From contig DAMANX010000013.1 in NCBI GenBank assembly GCA_032073245.1, forward strand, positions 1-64,000: a stretch of 64,000 nt of DNA, written 5' to 3'. The DNA comes from QVMG01 sp032073245. GTDB lineage: Bacteria > Bacteroidota > Bacteroidia > Bacteroidales > Tannerellaceae. Each line of letters begins with the position of its first letter. Position 1 is the stretch's first letter. The position numbers and the translations under genes are program-made. Below the pieces are notes generated by a model, which was not told the DNA's origin, ran no database searches, and saw only the letters and a program-made list of their open reading frames with translations. Below are positions 60,734 to 64,000 of the stretch, piece after piece.

Positions 60734-63700
60734 TTATTTTACAATTAATTTTTCTGTTGCTACTTTACCTGATTCCAGACTGATTTTAATAATATATATT
60801 CCGGTAGGCATATTGACAGGTATATCTGTTTGCTGTCCGTTTGTTTTCCCTTTATAACTCAGTCGGCCGGAGAGGTCATATATTTCTATTTCTGCATGGG
60901 AAGCGTCTTCCTGAGGGCCTTCGATTTTAACCGTCAGGTAACTGTTTCTTTCCACAGCCGATGGGGTAACTGATACAGATGTTCTTTGATTTGTTCCATC
61001 AAATATCATCGGACAGCTTTCTATATAAGAACCATTCTTGAGGGTTGTGCGTACATGATAGGTTCCTTCTAAACCATTCGGGTCGGTGTAATAAACAGAT
61101 GTCCCATTCTGTAGGATAGGTTCGCCGTTTTTATACCATTGGAAAGCAACATATCCCCGGCTCATATCGGGTACGTACAATACATCATTCCATTTCATAT
61201 ACTCCATAATACCGCCGGATCGCACCTCTACTTTTTCACTCTCCAAAGCATTACATGCACCTGTTACGACAACAAAGTAAGACCCTTGCATTTCTTTGGT
61301 CAATGCTGCCTCGAAGATCGAGTCGGTTGCTCCTGCAATGGGCAGTTCATTGTGGTACCACTGATAGGCCAGATTAGATCCAGTAGCCTGAACCGACAGA
61401 AGAAAACCGTCACCTTCACAGCTAGCATTCACTGATTTGGGTTGTTCTGTAATTTCAATATCTCCACTTACATTTATAACAAAGGGATATAAAAATAACA
61501 TGTTCATTACCTGTGGATAGCGCAATTTAATCGTACCCTGGTAATGCCCTTCCTTAACCGCCGATGTTACCGGAACGGTGATATAATTCGCCGGCAGGGG
61601 TACATATTCTTCTGAATCAGAAAAACCTGCATCTTTCGCTGTATTAGCAAACTCGATGTAATATTCTACGCCACTGAACTGGTTCAGGCGATTGAATGGT
61701 ATCCTGAATTCATTATCTGAAACACATAGATCGGCAATCGCATTAATAAGTAATGCAGGTTTAGGCAACACTGCTCCCGGTTCATCGGGGTCAGTCGGGA
61801 TTCCCGGATTGCCTGGATCAGTTCCAGGTTCTTGTTTTCTGTAGATAGATACATTGTGTACATACATCGGATCTAAATACATGTATTCTCCCACCACATT
61901 ACCGTTAAGATAAAGGAAAAGGCGTGTTACTGAGAATGCATATTCGCCTACTTGTGTCAGTGGTTGGCTTTGATCGAAAGTGAAACGTGCATTTGCCGGG
62001 GTTGGAGTCATCTCATTGTGCAATTCAACAGGAGATGAACCGTATTCAATCTTCCAACTGTCGAATGCAACGGTTCCATCCGTAGCAGGGCGTATCTGAA
62101 CGTATACGGGAGTCTCTTCTACTACGTGCGTAACATCAAAGTTTTCAACGTCTGTAAAAGCAGATTCATCCAGTGTTGTTGTCGATACCGACCATTGCAG
62201 TAAGGGTTTCTCTGGGTCTGGAGGTGTTTGCCTTTCATTAACTATGATTGTTACCGTGTCGGTCAGGTTGGTGAAACATTTTCCATCTTCCTGAATCCAT
62301 GTTAATACATACGGATATGATCCGGCCTGTGTAGGTTTGAATGTATAGCTATATTCGCTTCCATTAAAATTATTTTCGGTGATGATCGAATCTTTTTCTC
62401 CTGAATAGTATTTAAAACTCCATAGGCTTTCCGAAGGGAAAGTGATCCTGATAAGGGTTGTATCACCTACAAGAATCGTAGAATCGGATGCCGATATAAT
62501 GGCAGTCGGGAATGAGGGAGCTTCCTGCAATTCATACACTCCCAGGTCTATTGCCGAACCATATACACGTGCATTACCATCCAGATCGGTGGTAACCGTA
62601 TTAAAAGAATTCAATCCGTTATTAACAGCCGGACTACATGGCATCAAATGAAAGTCGCCTTCTGTTTCCGACACAAACATCGGTAGTGAGGCATTCGGGA
62701 TATTCTGATTGACATCTCCCGTAGTCAGTGTTTCTACCAGGCTATTGAAGAACGATTCGTTATCCAGATTTGTTACTACATTCTCACCGTTATAATAGAC
62801 AATACTATTCTGCACAGCCATAGCTGTATTGGCAGAATTATAAATAGCACCACCTTCGGTTGCCGTATTCATAGCTATTGTCGCATTGGTAACAGTGGTG
62901 GTTGCATTGGGGGCATTATAGATAGCACCTCCGCTTGTTGCTGTGTTTTGAGCAATAAGAAGATTGGTCAGCTTAGCTCCGGTAGCCAGATAAATTCCTC
63001 CACCCTGAGCGGCTTTTCCATCTGTAATGGAAAGGTTAGTCAATGTGGACTCTCCGGCGCCTGTATTTAATAGAATTGCTCCTCCGGCATTTTTATTATC
63101 TGCTTCTTCATTGGCGGAGACATCTCCTCCTTGCAAATTCAGATTGGAGATGTCTGTCTTATTGGACACAGTGAAAACACGGAAATTGGAGGCAGTGCCA
63201 TCGGATGCTTCACTGTAAGTAATCGGTACTTTTACTGTGACGATGTTTCCGCCGGTACCTCTAGGCCCTGTAATTGTAAGCTCTTTCTCAACAGGTATAT
63301 CTCTCCCCAAATCCAAGACTATGGTATTGTTTGTTCCGTTCACGGTAAAATATGAGGTATCAAAAGTAATATCCGTACCTACTGTTCCCGAGGTATTATT
63401 AATATTGGAAAAGGTCATCCCTGTATATACTTCTACCGTTTCTCTCAGCGTGATTAGTTGATCGAACGGATTGATCACATCATTATTATCATTAACAACG
63501 GCTGTCGGTGTTTCAGGGTTTAGGGCAAACGCTCCTGCATTATATGCCGTATGGATCTGAACACGGCTAACCTGGTTCTGTCCTAAATTAAGAATAACAG
63601 CAGAGGCATCGAGGGATTCTAGTCCAAAAGTGCCGCCTGTAGAAACAACAAAAGGCGCCGTATCAGAAGAATTGAGGCTTTCCCAGTTATCTCCGTTTCT

Positions 63701-64000
63701 GTAGAAATAACTGCCATCACTTAATTGACCTACCAAAGTACCCATATAGGCTGCTTTTCCGCTACCTTCTATTCGAACCGTATTATCTGTTTCCATAGAA
63801 GGGGCATCGCTGCCGAAGACATTGGCGGCATCGCTTTGAGTATTGCTTATGTTGGTTGTCAGTCCTTGAACATCGTCGTCATTTCCATAGATGCTACCGG
63901 CGAGATGCAGGATGCTGTTTTGTTGATTATCAGTCTTACCGGTGAAAAGATTGGCTCCTGCTTTATTTGATGAGTTTCCAACCAAAACACTGTTCAGAAT
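60734..64000 (-). CDS. Pmp-like beta-helix surface protein 3 (partial, runs off the right edge)
   Basis: About 1,088 residues are visible; the frame is open at base 64000 and no real start codon is in the window. The first residues seen (ILNSVLVGNSSNK) match the end of the beta-helix in the two neighbours. It has a second beta-helix stretch (LNTGAGESTLTNLSITDGKA, GGAIYNAPN, GGAIYNSAN), then Ig/PKD-like modules (VGDTTLIRITFPSESLWSFK), an alpha-beta linker (EPGTDPGNPGIPTDPDEPG), an Ig-like module (LAYQWYHNELPIAGATDSIF) and a C-terminal domain ending GKVATEKLIVK. The C-terminal half is more diverged from the other two. It looks intact within the window. Confidence 0.8.
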   Translation of the reverse strand: MLNSVLVGNSSNKAGANLFTGKTDNQQNSILHLAGSIYGNDDDVQGLTTNISNTQSDAANVFGSDAPSMETDNTVRIEGSGKAAYMGTLVGQLSDGSYFYRNGDNWESLNSSDTAPFVVSTGGTFGLESLDASAVILNLGQNQVSRVQIHTAYNAGAFALNPETPTAVVNDNNDVINPFDQLITLRETVEVYTGMTFSNINNTSGTVGTDITFDTSYFTVNGTNNTIVLDLGRDIPVEKELTITGPRGTGGNIVTVKVPITYSEASDGTASNFRVFTVSNKTDISNLNLQGGDVSANEEADNKNAGGAILLNTGAGESTLTNLSITDGKAAQGGGIYLATGAKLTNLLIAQNTATSGGAIYNAPNATTTVTNATIAMNTATEGGAIYNSANTAMAVQNSIVYYNGENVVTNLDNESFFNSLVETLTTGDVNQNIPNASLPMFVSETEGDFHLMPCSPAVNNGLNSFNTVTTDLDGNARVYGSAIDLGVYELQEAPSFPTAIISASDSTILVGDTTLIRITFPSESLWSFKYYSGEKDSIITENNFNGSEYSYTFKPTQAGSYPYVLTWIQEDGKCFTNLTDTVTIIVNERQTPPDPEKPLLQWSVSTTTLDESAFTDVENFDVTHVVEETPVYVQIRPATDGTVAFDSWKIEYGSSPVELHNEMTPTPANARFTFDQSQPLTQVGEYAFSVTRLFLYLNGNVVGEYMYLDPMYVHNVSIYRKQEPGTDPGNPGIPTDPDEPGAVLPKPALLINAIADLCVSDNEFRIPFNRLNQFSGVEYYIEFANTAKDAGFSDSEEYVPLPANYITVPVTSAVKEGHYQGTIKLRYPQVMNMLFLYPFVINVSGDIEITEQPKSVNASCEGDGFLLSVQATGSNLAYQWYHNELPIAGATDSIFEAALTKEMQGSYFVVVTGACNALESEKVEVRSGGIMEYMKWNDVLYVPDMSRGYVAFQWYKNGEPILQNGTSVYYTDPNGLEGTYHVRTTLKNGSYIESCPMIFDGTNQRTSVSVTPSAVERNSYLTVKIEGPQEDASHAEIEIYDLSGRLSYKGKTNGQQTDIPVNMPTGIYIIKISLESGKVATEKLIVK

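Noticed and set aside
60734..63985. Complete third gene starting at a TTG near 63985
   Set aside because: The frame continues upstream to the window edge (ILNSVL before the TTG), matching the interior of its paralogues, so the TTG is internal and the gene is partial.

Overview
The window is typical of a Bacteroidales genome. Promoters have the TAnnTTTG -7 box with TTG about 19 bases upstream, there is a SusC/SusD nutrient-uptake pair, and several very large secreted proteins end in beta-sandwich C-terminal domains with a lysine-rich tail of the type IX (Por) secretion kind. The lineage looks Tannerellaceae/Parabacteroides-like, but that is an impression from protein style and not a proven placement.

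Layout. (1) 0-7.8 kb: the last residues of a tyrosine recombinase, then a 1.2 kb segment bounded by 28-base inverted repeats that holds an AraC regulator, then a 2,096-residue secreted surface protein. This looks like a DNA-inversion switch caught in its OFF orientation. (2) 7.9-13.1 kb: core housekeeping genes (HU, recX, comF-like, pyrE, SRPBCC protein, argH, a Rieske-like lipoprotein, tRNA-Gly and tRNA-Leu). (3) 13.1-17.3 kb: an accessory patch beside tRNA-Leu with a Fic enzyme, broken gene remnants, a small unknown gene and a DUF2807 protein. (4) 17.6-23.8 kb: HelD-like helicase, nucleotidyltransferase-fold protein, PAS-LuxR regulator, YihY membrane protein, amidohydrolase and acetyltransferase. 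(5) 23.8-38.5 kb: a compact catabolic locus read leftwards, agaS-gatZ-pfkB-gatY-two exported amidohydrolases-GH36 lipoprotein-susC-susD, with a divergent DeoR regulator and a perfect palindromic operator candidate. (6) 39-50.5 kb: a region dense in palindromic repeats. It carries glucosaminidase, DUF4248, HU-like and VirE/primase-like genes, a GLUG-repeat secreted protein, two AraC-type regulators, and a RAYT (REP-associated tyrosine transposase) surrounded by four REP-like repeats. (7) 50.5-64 kb: three tandem paralogues of giant Pmp-like beta-helix proteins; the last runs off the right edge.

How the parts work together. In the sugar locus, SusC/SusD would import a glycan across the outer membrane. 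The GH36 lipoprotein would release an alpha-linked galactose or galactosamine-type sugar. AgaS, the PfkB kinase and the GatY/GatZ aldolase would then take the 6-phosphate through tagatose phosphates to triose phosphates. The DeoR protein probably senses a phosphorylated intermediate. The role of the exported amidohydrolases is the open question.

The most interesting items are the left-end inversion module, which predicts that the AraC gene and the giant adhesin are switched on together by one flip; the RAYT/REP cluster with compensatory stem changes; a three-copy repeat family placed between phage-like genes; 21-base repeats with phased A- and T-tracts upstream of two genes; and a shared element about 187 bases upstream of two Pmp-like genes.
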